Below are positions 16,776-24,685 of a stretch of 64,000 nt of DNA, piece after piece. Positions within the stretch are counted from its first letter, which is position 1; each line of letters begins with the position of its first letter. This stretch comes from Bacillus dicomae (GTDB taxonomy: Bacteria > Bacillota > Bacilli > Bacillales > Bacillaceae_G), in contig NZ_VHIV01000005.1 in the NCBI RefSeq assembly GCF_006494425.1, positions 124,001 to 188,000 of the forward strand, given 5' to 3'. Under the pieces are notes generated by a model. That model did not search any database. It saw only the letters and a program-made list of their open reading frames with translations, and was not told where the DNA came from. A program made the position numbers and the translations under genes.

Positions 16776-18131
16776 ATGAAGAATAAATTTCGTTATTATG
16801 TCTTTACAATGCTCACGTTTATTACGATGGTGAATTATATTGATCGAGGGGCCATCGCTTATGCACAGTCTTTCATTATAAAAGAGTATGGCTTTGACCC
16901 GAAGGAGTGGGGAGCTATATTAGGATATTTTGGTTACGGTTACATGATCGGTTCTTTATTAGGAGGTATTTTTTCAGATAAAAAAGGACCGAAATTTGTA
17001 TGGATCGTAGCAGCGACGGCTTGGTCTATTTTTGAAATTGCGACCGCTTTTGCTGGAGAAATAGGGATTGCTGTTTTTGGAGGGTCTGCTTTAATAGGAT
17101 TTGCTATCTTCCGCGTTTTATTTGGATTAACAGAAGGGCCGTCTTTCTCGGTTTCGAATAAGACAGCAGCAAACTGGGCAGCTCCAAAAGAAAGAGCTTT
17201 TCTAACATCTCTTGGTTTTGTTGGCGTTCCGTTAGGCGCAGTATTAACTGCACCTGTAGCGGTCTTCTTACTATCTTTTACAAGTTGGAAAATCATGTTT
17301 TTTATCCTTGGTACAATTGGGATTGTATGGGCGATTATTTGGTATTTTACTTTTACGAATATGCCTGAGGATCATCCACGAGTGACAAAAGAAGAACTAG
17401 CTGAAATACGAAGTACGGAAGGTGTGCTTCAATCCGTAAAAGTAGAGAAGGAAATTCAAAAAGAGCCATGGTATTCCTTTTTTAAAGTTCCGACATTCGT
17501 TTTGGTTACGCTAGCATATTTTTGCTTCCAATATATCAATTTTTTAATATTAACTTGGACACCGAAATATTTGCAAGATGTATTCCATTTTCAATTATCT
17601 TCCCTTTGGTATCTTGGGATGATTCCTTGGCTTGGAGCTTGTATCACATTGCCGCTAGGGGCGAAGCTATCTGATCGTATTTTACGTAAAACAGGGAATC
17701 TTCGTTTAGCTCGAACAGGATTACCGATTATTTCTTTATTACTTACAGCGATTTGTTTTAGTTTCATTCCAGCGATGGACAATTATGTAGCTGTATTAGC
17801 GCTTATGTCGCTTGGAAATGCGTTTGCTTTTTTACCAAGTTCATTATTTTGGGCAATCATTGTCGATACGGCTGCTCCTGCTTACTCAGGAACATACAGT
17901 GGAATTATGCATTTCATCGCTAATATCGCGACAATCTTAGCCCCGACTTTAACTGGTTACTTAGTTGTAAGTTATGGCTATCCTTCTATGTTTATCGTAG
18001 CTGCCGTTTTGGCCGCTATTGCAATGGGGGCAATGTTGTTTGTGAAACCAGGGCAGCAAACGAAGACGGAAAGCTTATTTAACTGGAGAAGTAAGAAGGC
18101 GTTAGAGGAACCTCGTGCTAATTTTGAATGA
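16776..18131 (+). CDS. MFS carrier of the anion:cation symporter type
   Basis: 451-aa, 12-helix MFS permease resembling the ACS group (hexuronate, phthalate and tartrate carriers): FITMVNYIDRGAIAYAQ in helix 1, the GxxSDKKGPK loop, RVLFGLTEGPSFSVSNKTAANW, and a polar central loop (DHPRVTKEELAEIR). It directly follows lutC, so it probably brings in the hydroxy acid that LutABC oxidises; B. subtilis uses the unrelated LutP. Start ATG 16776 behind GAGGGGGAG. The substrate is inferred, not seen. Confidence 0.85.
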   Translation: MKNKFRYYVFTMLTFITMVNYIDRGAIAYAQSFIIKEYGFDPKEWGAILGYFGYGYMIGSLLGGIFSDKKGPKFVWIVAATAWSIFEIATAFAGEIGIAVFGGSALIGFAIFRVLFGLTEGPSFSVSNKTAANWAAPKERAFLTSLGFVGVPLGAVLTAPVAVFLLSFTSWKIMFFILGTIGIVWAIIWYFTFTNMPEDHPRVTKEELAEIRSTEGVLQSVKVEKEIQKEPWYSFFKVPTFVLVTLAYFCFQYINFLILTWTPKYLQDVFHFQLSSLWYLGMIPWLGACITLPLGAKLSDRILRKTGNLRLARTGLPIISLLLTAICFSFIPAMDNYVAVLALMSLGNAFAFLPSSLFWAIIVDTAAPAYSGTYSGIMHFIANIATILAPTLTGYLVVSYGYPSMFIVAAVLAAIAMGAMLFVKPGQQTKTESLFNWRSKKALEEPRANFE

Positions 18132-18141
18132 GTCAAATATG

Positions 18142-18193
18142 AAAAAACTCCTGAATTCGCATACTAAGTATGCAAATTTAATGGAGTTTTTTT
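18142..18193. terminator. Terminator of lut operon with inner palindromic loop
   Basis: Outer stem AAAAAACTCC (18142-18151) with GGAGTTTTTT (18183-18192). The loop holds a second dyad, GCATAC-TAA-GTATGC (18159-18173). The same inner block occurs in the terminator at 41153-41208. Confidence 0.85.
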
Positions 18194-18526
18194 CATTATC
18201 CGGAAGAAAAAAGTTAAATGATCAACAACATACAGAAGTATAAAATTGTACATAAATCTCTGTAATAAAATGCTTGATGCGAAGTCTATTCTACGGCTTC
18301 CTATATTCGTTTCTAAGCGTGAATGGCATGTGAAATCAAAACTTTGCTTGTAGTACATAATAAATACAGCTGTTACCCTATTTAAATTACATGTGGATAT
18401 AGGATAAAGTTAATTTATCATCCTATATTAAAATAAAAATAAACTACTGTTCGATTTGAATATTCCACGATATAATGGTGGGAGTTTATATCTGAAGAAA
18501 TATTTGCATAAGAAGTGAGGTACTAT
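18194..18526. other. Intergenic stretch before the yitT-like gene
   Basis: No convincing gene. Contains a 9-bp inverted repeat, ATATAGGAT (18397-18405) with ATCCTATAT (18420-18428), and a TATAAT at 18471-18476 that may be the -10 box of the next gene, without a good -35. Confidence 0.4.
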
Positions 18527-19366
18527 ATGAAAAAAAGAACGACAGACATTATTTTTATTATTATTGGTGCATTCCTTTTTGCTTTAGGTGTCAATTTATT
18601 TGTTATTCCGAACGAGTTCGGTGAGGGCGGTGTAACAGGTATCACAATTATTACGTACTACTTATTTGAGTGGTCACCAGGTTTAGTCAATTTAATTTTA
18701 AATGCGATTTTATTAATAGTCGGCTACAAATTTTTAAATAAAATCACAACGATTTATACGATTATCGCTGTAGTTACGAACTCGCTATTTCTGCATTTAA
18801 CAGAAGGATGGACGATTGCATCGGATGAAATGCTAGTAAATGCCATTTTCGGTGGCATATTTATCGGGTGCGGGATTGGTCTCATCATTCGCGTTGGTGG
18901 AACGACAGCAGGTACTACCATCTTAGCGAGGATGACACATAAGTACTTAGGTTGGAGCATTAGTTATGGCCTACTGTTCTTCGATTTAATCGTTGCGTTT
19001 TCATCTTATTTCATCATTGGTGCAGAAAAACTGATGCTGACAATTATTATGTTATATGTAGGAACGAAAGTAATGGAATTTGTAATCGAAGGGTTAAATC
19101 CGAAAAAGGCCATTACGATTATTTCGGATAAACCGGATGAAATTGCCGGGAAGGTGACTTCCTTAATGGGTAGAGGGGTTACCGTGTATTCAGGTCATGG
19201 CTATTACACGAAAACACCGAAGGACATTCTTTATGTTGTTATTAATAAGCAAGAAGTAGTGAAGCTAAAGAGGATTGTTCAAACTACGGATCCGGCTGCA
19301 TTCATCGCTATACACGATGTTCGTGATGTGTTCGGAGAAGGATTTGTTGATATTTCGAAAGCTTAG
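18527..19366 (+). CDS. YitT family membrane protein
   Basis: 279-aa membrane protein: five or six helices forming the YitT domain (FALGVNLFVIPNEFGEGGVTGI, GGIFIGCGIGLIIRVGGTTAGTTI), then a C-terminal cytosolic DUF2179 domain (KAITIISDKPDEIAGKVTSLMGRGVTVYSGHGYYTK). Start ATG 18527 behind GTGAGGT. Bacilli carry many paralogs of unknown function; transport of a small ligand sensed by the C-terminal domain is plausible. Single gene with its own terminator. Confidence 0.9.
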   Translation: MKKRTTDIIFIIIGAFLFALGVNLFVIPNEFGEGGVTGITIITYYLFEWSPGLVNLILNAILLIVGYKFLNKITTIYTIIAVVTNSLFLHLTEGWTIASDEMLVNAIFGGIFIGCGIGLIIRVGGTTAGTTILARMTHKYLGWSISYGLLFFDLIVAFSSYFIIGAEKLMLTIIMLYVGTKVMEFVIEGLNPKKAITIISDKPDEIAGKVTSLMGRGVTVYSGHGYYTKTPKDILYVVINKQEVVKLKRIVQTTDPAAFIAIHDVRDVFGEGFVDISKA

Positions 19367-19406
19367 AAATTATTTTTGCTTAAAATAATCTTAATACTAA
19401 AACGTG

Positions 19407-19445
19407 AGAATCTATTTTGAATAGTCTTTTTTCAAAATAGATTCT
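19407..19445 (+). terminator. Terminator after yitT-like gene
   Basis: 14-bp stem AGAATCTATTTTGA (19407-19420) with 19432-19445, then a T run. Confidence 0.88.
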
Positions 19446-19518
19446 TTTTCTTTTTCTTGCAAAAAATCCAATTGTTTCTTAATGTAGTGATGTAGAAGGA
19501 TGAACAAGAGAGGGTTTA

Positions 19519-20196
19519 ATGAAGATGATACATATTTTATTAGCTGATGATGATAAACATATTAGAGAGTTGTTACATTATCATTTACAAAAAGAGGGGT
19601 TTAAAGTTTTTGAGGCGGAAGATGGAAAGGTAGCGCAAGACGTTTTAGAGAAGGAAAATATTCATCTTGCGATTGTAGACATTATGATGCCGTTTATTGA
19701 TGGTTATACGTTATGTGAAGAAATCCGTAAGTATCATGATATTCCTGTTATTTTATTAACAGCAAAGGATCAGTTAGTTGATAAAGAGAAAGGATTCATT
19801 TCTGGTACGGACGATTATATTGTAAAACCGTTTGAGCCAGCTGAAGTCATTTTTCGTATGAAAGCATTATTGCGCCGTTATCAAATGCTGAGTGCAGACA
19901 TTATTACACTTCACGGAACGACAATTGATCGTAAAGGTGTTGAGGTGAAGTGTAACGGGCAGACGATTTTGCTTCCATTAAAGGAATTTGAATTATTATC
20001 ACAATTAGCTAGTTACCCTGGAAGAACATTTTCAAGAGAAGAATTAATTGAATTAGTATGGGGAATGGATTTTGAAGGGGATGAACGAACAGTTGACGTT
20101 CATGTGAAGCGACTAAGAGATCGATTCTCAAAACGAACGGATGATTTTCAAATTACGACAGTGCGAGGACTCGGTTATAAGTTGGAGCTGAAATAA
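19519..20196 (+). CDS. hssR: OmpR-type response regulator, HssR-like (heme sensing)
   Basis: 225-aa response regulator. Receiver domain with acidic pocket DDD (residues 10-12), phospho-acceptor Asp54 in IVDIMMP and Lys in YIVKPFEP; C-terminal winged helix ending TTVRGLGYKLE. Paired with a kinase that closely resembles staphylococcal HssS, and a GTTCATATT direct repeat of the HssR type lies 4.4 kb downstream before an HrtBA-like transporter. I therefore call it HssR, activator of heme efflux under heme excess. The hssS start follows its stop by one base. Confidence 0.8.
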   Translation: MKMIHILLADDDKHIRELLHYHLQKEGFKVFEAEDGKVAQDVLEKENIHLAIVDIMMPFIDGYTLCEEIRKYHDIPVILLTAKDQLVDKEKGFISGTDDYIVKPFEPAEVIFRMKALLRRYQMLSADIITLHGTTIDRKGVEVKCNGQTILLPLKEFELLSQLASYPGRTFSREELIELVWGMDFEGDERTVDVHVKRLRDRFSKRTDDFQITTVRGLGYKLELK

Positions 20197-20197
20197 G

Positions 20198-21574
20198 ATG
20201 AGATCACTATATTCTAGATTTGTATTTATGACAGTCGGTATTATGCTACTTAGTAGTATTATCGGCTTTTTATTAACGAACGTATATTATCAAGTAAAGT
20301 TAAAACCGTATAATAGTGAAAAGATTTTAAAGTATGCGGAAGAAGTTAAATCGTTATATGAAAAACAAAGTGAAGAAAATCAAGAGACGTATTTGCATTC
20401 TATTGCAAAATTAGGGTATGAGATTTATATTGTTGATGATCAAAAGAATGGAAAGCGTATCGGTAATGCGTTTCGTAAGACGACGATAAGTGATGATACC
20501 GTCCGTAAAGTATTGAATGGCGAAACATTTAATGGTGTTTCTACATATCCAACGCGTCTTTTTATTACCGGTTTTTTCGATAATGAATTAATAAATAGTG
20601 TCGGTGTACCACTAAAGCATGGTGATAAACAGTACGCTTTATTTATTCGTCCCGACATTCAGAACCAATTTGGCGAGATGCGAATTTTCTTAGCAGTATT
20701 ACTTGGGTTTATCGTACTATTAAGTATTATTTTTATTGCAATTGCAGCAGGTTATATCGTTCGCCCAATCCGTAAATTTACGAACGCTACGCAAAAAATT
20801 GCGAGTGGGGAATATGAAATTGAATTAGATGTAAAACGAAAAGATGAAATAGGAACGTTATCTACAAGCTTCCAAAAGATGACGAAAAGTATAAAAGAAC
20901 TAGATGAAATGAGACAAGAATTCGTTTCGAATGTTTCACATGAATTCCAGTCACCGCTTTCTTCTATACAAGGTTTCTCGAAAACGTTGCAAACAGAAAA
21001 GATGAGTGAAGAAGAAAGAAACCATTACTTACAAATTATTGAGGGCGAAAGTAAGCGAATGTCTAGTTTATGTAAACAGTTACTTACGCTTGCTTCTTTA
21101 GATAAAGAAGAGAAAGTGTTACAAATAAAAGAATTCAATTTGCAAAAGCAAATTAAAGACGTCATTTTTATGCTCGAATGGAAATGGCGTGAGAAAGATA
21201 TCGCTGTTGAATTTGATGTACCGGACATAACAATTCAAAGTGATGAAAACTTGCTTCATCAAGTATGGAGTAACATTTTCACGAATAGCATTAAGTTTTC
21301 AAACGATGGTGGAACGATTGAGTTTTTTGTCGAAGAGTTAGAGTCTAGTGTTATTATTTCTATATCCGATAACGGAATCGGCATGGAAAAAGAAGAAATG
21401 GATCGTATTTTTGATCGTTTTTATAAGGTGGATACAGCAAGGGCAAGAAATGTAGAAGGTAGCGGTTTAGGATTGTCGATTGTGCAGAAGATTGTTGAAC
21501 TGCATAACGGGACTGTTTCAGTTTATAGCACGAAAGGGGAAGGGACGACTGTTCGGGTTGAGCTTCCTAGATAG
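20198..21574 (+). CDS. hssS: Sensor histidine kinase, HssS-like (heme sensing)
   Basis: 458-aa membrane kinase: helix 1 (residues 9-30), an extracytoplasmic domain of about 130 residues, helix 2 (163-186), HAMP, then HisKA with the phosphorylated His248 in NVSHEFQSP and the ATP lid (DNGIGM, GSGLGLSI). FLLTNVYYQVKLK, LFITGFFDN and FIRPDI followed by RIFLAVLL match segments I remember from S. aureus HssS, which supports heme sensing. Immediately follows hssR. Confidence 0.82.
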   Translation: MRSLYSRFVFMTVGIMLLSSIIGFLLTNVYYQVKLKPYNSEKILKYAEEVKSLYEKQSEENQETYLHSIAKLGYEIYIVDDQKNGKRIGNAFRKTTISDDTVRKVLNGETFNGVSTYPTRLFITGFFDNELINSVGVPLKHGDKQYALFIRPDIQNQFGEMRIFLAVLLGFIVLLSIIFIAIAAGYIVRPIRKFTNATQKIASGEYEIELDVKRKDEIGTLSTSFQKMTKSIKELDEMRQEFVSNVSHEFQSPLSSIQGFSKTLQTEKMSEEERNHYLQIIEGESKRMSSLCKQLLTLASLDKEEKVLQIKEFNLQKQIKDVIFMLEWKWREKDIAVEFDVPDITIQSDENLLHQVWSNIFTNSIKFSNDGGTIEFFVEELESSVIISISDNGIGMEKEEMDRIFDRFYKVDTARARNVEGSGLGLSIVQKIVELHNGTVSVYSTKGEGTTVRVELPR

Positions 21575-21577
21575 ATG

Positions 21578-21611
21578 GAAGAGGCTGTTTGGAAACGGCC
21601 TCTTCTTTTTT
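21578..21611 (+). terminator. Terminator of hssRS
   Basis: GAAGAGGC (21578-21585) pairs with GGCCTCTTC (ending 21605), with an inner GTTT/AAAC extension and a six-T run. Confidence 0.9.
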
Positions 21612-21699
21612 GGTCTCTAGTATACGTGTAAAGTGAAAAAATGTGAGTCATTTTCATTACATACTCGGACGAGTTTGTGGAGTGAAATCAGGAGGAAGT

Positions 21700-21762
21700 T
21701 TGTTTGGAAATGTAGAATTTCTACATAGTTATAAGGGTTTTATTGAAACTGTAACTATTTAG
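21700..21762 (+). CDS. 20-codon leader ORF coupled to the DinB-family gene
   Basis: A TTG at 21700 follows a near-perfect AGGAGG (21690-21695). The frame runs 20 codons (MFGNVEFLHSYKGFIETVTI) and its TAG (21760-21762) overlaps the GGGAGG of the next gene. The arrangement suggests a regulatory leader or the residue of a truncated gene. A TGTAGAA/TTCTACA dyad (21711-21725) lies inside it. Confidence 0.4.
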   Translation: MFGNVEFLHSYKGFIETVTI

Positions 21763-21775
21763 GGAGGAAATTACT

Positions 21776-22246
21776 TTGAAACGAATTGATGTGTTATTAA
21801 ACGTACTAGATTCAACATTCGATAAAGAGAGTTGGTATGCACCGTTTAAACATGCTATAGAAGGACTTACAGCTGAACAGGCTATGTGGAAACCATCTGG
21901 TGAGGAAATGAATACCATTTGGGAGAACGTTAATCATCTCATTTATTACAAAGAGAGGCTTGCTGCAAACTTGGAAGGCCGTGAATGGACACATAATCTT
22001 GACGGTAATGATACCTTTTATCTTACTAAGCAATCTAATGATGATATGGAATGGAAGAAAGTCGTTGAACGTTCTGAAGATGCTCAACGTAATTTAAGAC
22101 AGGTATTAAGTGCAATTTCTGAAAGAGAGCTTGAGCAAAATTCACTAGAGGGGAAATTACTGGATATCATGCTTCATGATGCTTATCATACAGGACAAAT
22201 TATTCAATTACGGAAAATGCAGGGTGCTTGGCCATCAAAGCGTTAA
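21776..22246 (+). CDS. DinB family protein
   Basis: 156-aa four-helix-bundle protein of the DinB/YfiT superfamily. Metal-binding histidines are expected in VNHLIYYKERL and in MLHDAYHTGQIIQLRK, which has the usual H-x3-H-x-GQ pattern. Start is TTG 21776, eight bases after GGGAGG. The family includes damage-inducible proteins and thiol transferases; no specific role can be assigned. Transcribed behind a short leader ORF. Confidence 0.85.
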   Translation: MKRIDVLLNVLDSTFDKESWYAPFKHAIEGLTAEQAMWKPSGEEMNTIWENVNHLIYYKERLAANLEGREWTHNLDGNDTFYLTKQSNDDMEWKKVVERSEDAQRNLRQVLSAISERELEQNSLEGKLLDIMLHDAYHTGQIIQLRKMQGAWPSKR

Positions 22247-22359
22247 CTGCCGTTTTAGGTTGGTGCTATTGTTGAATAAAATTTAGATATTCAAACGACT
22301 TTATTGTTATATTTTTAGTGAAGTATTTTACATCCAAAATGAAATAACTATATTTTTAA

Positions 22360-22383
22360 CCCCGTCCCCAATTTAGGACGGGG
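22360..22383. terminator. Hairpin between convergent DinB and MFS genes
   Basis: CCCCGTCC (22360-22367) pairs with GGACGGGG (22376-22383). Short T tract only; probably serves the MFS gene. Confidence 0.6.
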
Positions 22384-22397
22384 TTATGTTTGGTTTG

Positions 22398-23657
22398 CTA
22401 TAAAGCCGCACCTTTCCCGCGCTCTTCCTTAAACCGAACCCCAAAAGTATCCGCTGTAATCTCATCAGCTTTCGGCAAAGCCCGTAATTTCGGATGAAGT
22501 AGCCATACGAGAGAAATAAATAAAATCCCGATGCTAGCAAGTGCAAAAATGAGCTGGCTACTAAATACATTTGCGGCATATCCACCAATTAAAGAACCGA
22601 ACGGCATAGCAATTGTGCCCATACTTCGCATGACTGAGTTGATGCGTCCAATATATTGATTTGGAATTACAATTTGACTAATTGTCGCAAATAATATGTT
22701 GGTCGCACCAATTGGAATCCAAGCTAGGCCGAATAAGAGAATAGATAGCCATTGAAACGGTACGATTGTAGAGAGAAACCAAAAGATAGCGCCAGTCGCA
22801 AAGCTAATAATGGAGACACGGCCAACGTTACGTTTGCCAACCCATGAACTGAATAATGCTCCAATCAGACTACCTGCTGATATAGCCGCTAAGAAGAATC
22901 CATATGATTTCACGCCTCCTAAAGAATCAGCGAAAGAAGGGAGTATTGCCATCGTCATACCAATTGAAAAATTAGCGACAACTGAACCGATTAAGAATAC
23001 GCCCATTAATGAACGGAAGACAATTGAAAAACCTTCTTTTAAATCTGAGAAATATTGTTTAGTTGAAAGTGATGTGCCCGTTTCCATTTGCTTTGGCATT
23101 TTCAATGAAAAGAACAAAAGGGCAGTAATCGCGAATGTTAAGGAGTCGACCACATATAAAGTAATGGCACCAAGTAGTGCTACTAATATGCCGGAAAGAG
23201 TCGTACAAATTAAGTCAATGCCTTGATACGCAAATGAAAAGAGTGAATTTCCTTTTAATAATTGTGTTTTATGCAGTAGAAGTGGTAAAGCTTTCGATTG
23301 TGCGGGATAGGCGAATTGTTCGATAAAGGCTACGATGGGCATAATGATGAGTAGTAGTTGGACTGTTAGTTGGTCGAAGTAGTGTGTAATGGGAATGATT
23401 AAAATAAGAATGCATTGCAGTACTTGTGTGATGACGAGGGTGTTTTTTATTGACCATCTATCAACGAATGGCCCAGTAAGAAATTGAAGTGCAGAAGGTA
23501 ATAACGTAAGAAAACCTGCTAGTCCAGAATAAAAAGGATTACCACTCAGCTCATATACGAGCCACATCGCTGCTACATAATACAAGCTATCTCCTATGTT
23601 TGTAAAAATTCTCCCTAAAAATAATAAGAGGAAATTCCGGTTTTTCAATATGTCCAT
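22398..23657 (-). CDS. MFS efflux transporter
   Basis: 419-aa, 12-helix MFS exporter of the MFS_3/EntS-like type: NRNFLLLFLGRIFTNIGDSLYYVAAMWLVYELSG at the N-terminus, FVDRWSIKNTLV for the helix 2-3 loop, and IGRINSVMRSMGTIAMPFGSLIGG. ATG at 23657 with an AAGGAG-like site. The upstream minus-strand gene encodes an ArsR-like regulator, and both genes have a similar CGGT-N-AA...TTTGACYG dyad in front, so this exporter is probably derepressed by the regulator's ligand. A bcr1 element sits right at the far edge of its operator. Confidence 0.87.
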   Translation of the reverse strand: MDILKNRNFLLLFLGRIFTNIGDSLYYVAAMWLVYELSGNPFYSGLAGFLTLLPSALQFLTGPFVDRWSIKNTLVITQVLQCILILIIPITHYFDQLTVQLLLIIMPIVAFIEQFAYPAQSKALPLLLHKTQLLKGNSLFSFAYQGIDLICTTLSGILVALLGAITLYVVDSLTFAITALLFFSLKMPKQMETGTSLSTKQYFSDLKEGFSIVFRSLMGVFLIGSVVANFSIGMTMAILPSFADSLGGVKSYGFFLAAISAGSLIGALFSSWVGKRNVGRVSIISFATGAIFWFLSTIVPFQWLSILLFGLAWIPIGATNILFATISQIVIPNQYIGRINSVMRSMGTIAMPFGSLIGGYAANVFSSQLIFALASIGILFISLVWLLHPKLRALPKADEITADTFGVRFKEERGKGAAL

Positions 23658-23686
23658 TTAATCTACTCCTTTATAAAAATTTTATT

Positions 23687-23706
23687 CGGTAAAATAAATT
23701 TGACCG
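23687..23706 (-). promoter_or_regulatory. Operator of the MFS exporter gene
   Basis: CGGTAAAATAAATTTGACCG is an imperfect dyad 30 bp upstream of the exporter start. It matches the dyad before the ArsR-like gene (24530-24549) in the arms CGGT-A/C-AA and TTTGACYG. The left target repeat of bcr1 begins at the very next base. Confidence 0.6.
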
Positions 23707-23862
23707 TTTATCCCGCATTAACGGGCAGTAAGACCCCCATCTCAAAATTCAGCGGAAGCAAAGAAATTAGGTGGGGGATCAACTGCCCGTAAAAGCCCGA
23801 TTGGTTCAACTAATAATCAGTGGGGGATGAACAAAACCCCACTGATTAAAGTTTCACTTTAT
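23707..23862 (-). repeat. bcr1-type repeat element with TTTAT duplications
   Basis: A 146-bp body (23712-23857) flanked on both sides by TTTAT (23707-23711, 23858-23862). It contains two strong stem-loops: GACCCCCAT...GGTGGGGGATC in the left half and AATCAGTGGGG...CCCCACTGATT in the right. A near-identical copy is at 37735-37892 and a partial one at 59890-59963. Size and TTTAT duplications fit bcr1 of the B. cereus group, a non-autonomous mobile element. Strand is given as that of the gene it trails. Confidence 0.85.
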
Positions 23863-23877
23863 GTAAAAAAAATCGTA

Positions 23878-24501
23878 TTACGATTTTTCTTCTTTTTTCA
23901 CAAAGCGCTGCATCGCTCGTTCGTCTATTTGTAGTGCAGTGGTAGAAATGTAATAAGATTTACTATTTGGATCTTTATCCCCGTCTTTTGCGATCTCATT
24001 TAATTCAGACATCAATTCATAAAACTTTTTTATCCACACTTGAAATTGTTCTGGCGTAGCATCAAACTCCCAGCAAGATGAAACGTAATTCCAATCAGCA
24101 GGATCTTCGCTTTCTTTTCTTAAAGTAAAGGCTTCCTCAGGTGCTGCGAGAATATGGCTTTTCGTTCTTTCCGTCATTTGTAAAAAGATTTGGCGACCTG
24201 ATTCGCTTAATATTTCTAAATGAGGTAATAGTTCTGCAGCAGGGGTGAAGCCCCTAGCGACAGATTGATAAAACTTTTGAACGATGCCATTCTTTTCTTC
24301 TGTATATACAATTTCTATAAAACCATTCTTTTCTAATTCTTTTAAATGATAATGAATTTTCGCCCTTGGAATGCCGAATTTCTCAGAGAGTAGTTGTCCT
24401 GTATAAGGACGTTCGCATAGACGCATCATCATTTCGACACGTAGTGGATCGCTTATTGCTTTTAATTGGCTATAAGTAGTTAGTGTGAACATGGGCTTCA
24501 A
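23878..24501 (-). CDS. ArsR-like winged-helix regulator
   Basis: 207-aa regulator: winged helix at residues ~8-85 (LKAISDPLRVEMMMRL, GIPRAKIHYHLKELEKNGFIEI) plus a C-terminal helical domain of about 110 residues. Start TTG 24501 chosen because AAAGGAG precedes it; the 26-codon extension upstream has no ribosome site. Its promoter overlaps the dyad CGGTCAATATTATTTGACTG (24530-24549), repeated before the MFS gene downstream, so it probably represses itself and the exporter. It is divergent from the HrtBA-like ABC genes. bcr1 follows its stop by 15 bp. Confidence 0.85.
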   Translation of the reverse strand: MKPMFTLTTYSQLKAISDPLRVEMMMRLCERPYTGQLLSEKFGIPRAKIHYHLKELEKNGFIEIVYTEEKNGIVQKFYQSVARGFTPAAELLPHLEILSESGRQIFLQMTERTKSHILAAPEEAFTLRKESEDPADWNYVSSCWEFDATPEQFQVWIKKFYELMSELNEIAKDGDKDPNSKSYYISTTALQIDERAMQRFVKKEEKS

Positions 24502-24529
24502 AATGATCAACTCCTTTAATAAAATTACT

Positions 24530-24549
24530 CGGTCAATATTATTTGACTG
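24530..24549 (-). promoter_or_regulatory. Operator upstream of the ArsR-like gene
   Basis: Dyad with GTCAA and TTGAC arms inside CGGTCAATATTATTTGACTG, 28 bp upstream of the TTG start. It shares layout with 23687-23706, as expected for autoregulation. Confidence 0.55.
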
Positions 24550-24617
24550 AATTGTATCAAGGATTTCAAATGTTTTCAATACTTTCTGAAAATTTAATCT
24601 TTCCTCTGTAATCTTCT

Positions 24618-24650
24618 GTTCATATTCCGTTCATATTTCTTTTTTATGAT
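24618..24650 (+). promoter_or_regulatory. HssR-type direct repeat and promoter of hrtBA
   Basis: Perfect direct repeat GTTCATATT-CC-GTTCATATT (24618-24637), 7 bp before a -10 box TATGAT (24645-24650). The position in place of a -35 box is typical of activation by an OmpR-family regulator. The sequence matches the HssR site described for staphylococcal and B. anthracis hrtAB promoters as I remember it. Confidence 0.8.
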
Positions 24651-24685
24651 AAGTGCATAGAAAGAAAGAGGAAGGAGCGAGCGAA

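Noticed and set aside
18164-18358. 64-codon minus-strand frame in the lut-yitT gap
   Set aside because: It begins with no ribosome site and ends in the terminator stem; coding bias is absent.
22810-23226. 138-codon plus-strand frame opposite the MFS exporter
   Set aside because: Complement of a well-supported membrane protein gene; no start signal.
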